Of a DNA stretch of 14,526 nt, positions 14,520-14,526 are shown in pieces. The DNA is from an uncultured Eubacterium sp. GTDB taxonomy: Bacteria; Bacillota; Clostridia; Lachnospirales; Lachnospiraceae. The stretch covers positions 1 to 14,526 of the forward strand of contig CAJOPM010000190.1 of the NCBI GenBank assembly GCA_905236225.1, written 5' to 3'. Position 1 is the first letter of the stretch, and the number at the start of each line of letters is the position of its first letter. The notes beneath the pieces were generated by a model. It was not told the origin of the DNA. It saw only the letters and a list, made by a program, of their open reading frames with translations, and made no database searches. Position numbers and translations under genes: made by a program.

Positions 14520-14526
14520 ATCAAAA

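Noticed and set aside
14423..14524. Minus-strand open frame of 33 codons reaching nearly to the right edge
   Set aside because: Made up of palindromic repeats, no recognised protein end; better explained as an extragenic repeat. Could change if the sequence beyond the edge shows a gene.
1..14526. CRISPR array, tRNA, rRNA or insertion sequence
   Set aside because: No regularly spaced direct repeats, no cloverleaf, no transposase-like frame and no terminal inverted repeats with target duplications were seen.

Overview
All eleven protein-coding genes read on the minus strand, and I see no convincing gene on the plus strand, no tRNA or rRNA, no CRISPR array and no insertion sequence. The DNA is AT-rich. 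The gene set (PP2C phosphatase plus PASTA-domain kinase, RsgA, Rpe, a YesM/YesN-type two-component pair, an activator of corrinoid enzymes) fits a low-GC anaerobic Firmicute, most likely a gut or rumen clostridium of the Lachnospiraceae type. The family placement is inference; no marker gene in the window settles it.

Read in the direction of transcription, from high to low coordinates, the window has three blocks. Block A (14526 to about 6990) starts with about 290 bases of non-coding DNA rich in inverted repeats and holding a candidate promoter. A tight six-gene operon follows: PP2C phosphatase, PASTA Ser/Thr kinase, ribosome-assembly GTPase RsgA, ribulose-phosphate 3-epimerase, a ferredoxin/ASKHA protein of the RACE (DUF4445) type, and folylpolyglutamate synthase FolC. 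Five of the six genes are separated by 3 bases or fewer, or overlap, at four of the five junctions; the Rpe-RACE gap is 45 bases. The operon ends at a hairpin followed by a T run. The first four genes follow the order known in Bacillus subtilis (prpC-prkC-rsgA-rpe); the last two are the unusual part.

Block B (6942 to 3871) is a small metabolic module: a zinc-free medium-chain dehydrogenase of the BchC-like group, an OFA-type MFS carboxylate transporter, and a VOC (glyoxalase-fold) protein with its metal ligands intact. Candidate promoters lie before the transporter and before the VOC gene, each next to or overlapping an inverted repeat. A clear intrinsic terminator closes the block. The substrate is unknown.

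Block C (3873 to the left edge) is a signalling cassette: an extracytoplasmic solute-binding protein with an uncleaved N-terminal membrane anchor and no transporter permease, then a YesM-type sensor kinase, then a YesN-type response regulator cut by the window edge. All three genes overlap, so they are translationally coupled. The likely job is sensing an extracellular solute, probably a carbohydrate, through the binding protein. I found no wholly new system. The best candidates for a second look are this cassette, the RACE protein in the phosphatase/kinase operon, the structured leader of that operon, and the nested palindromes at the right edge.
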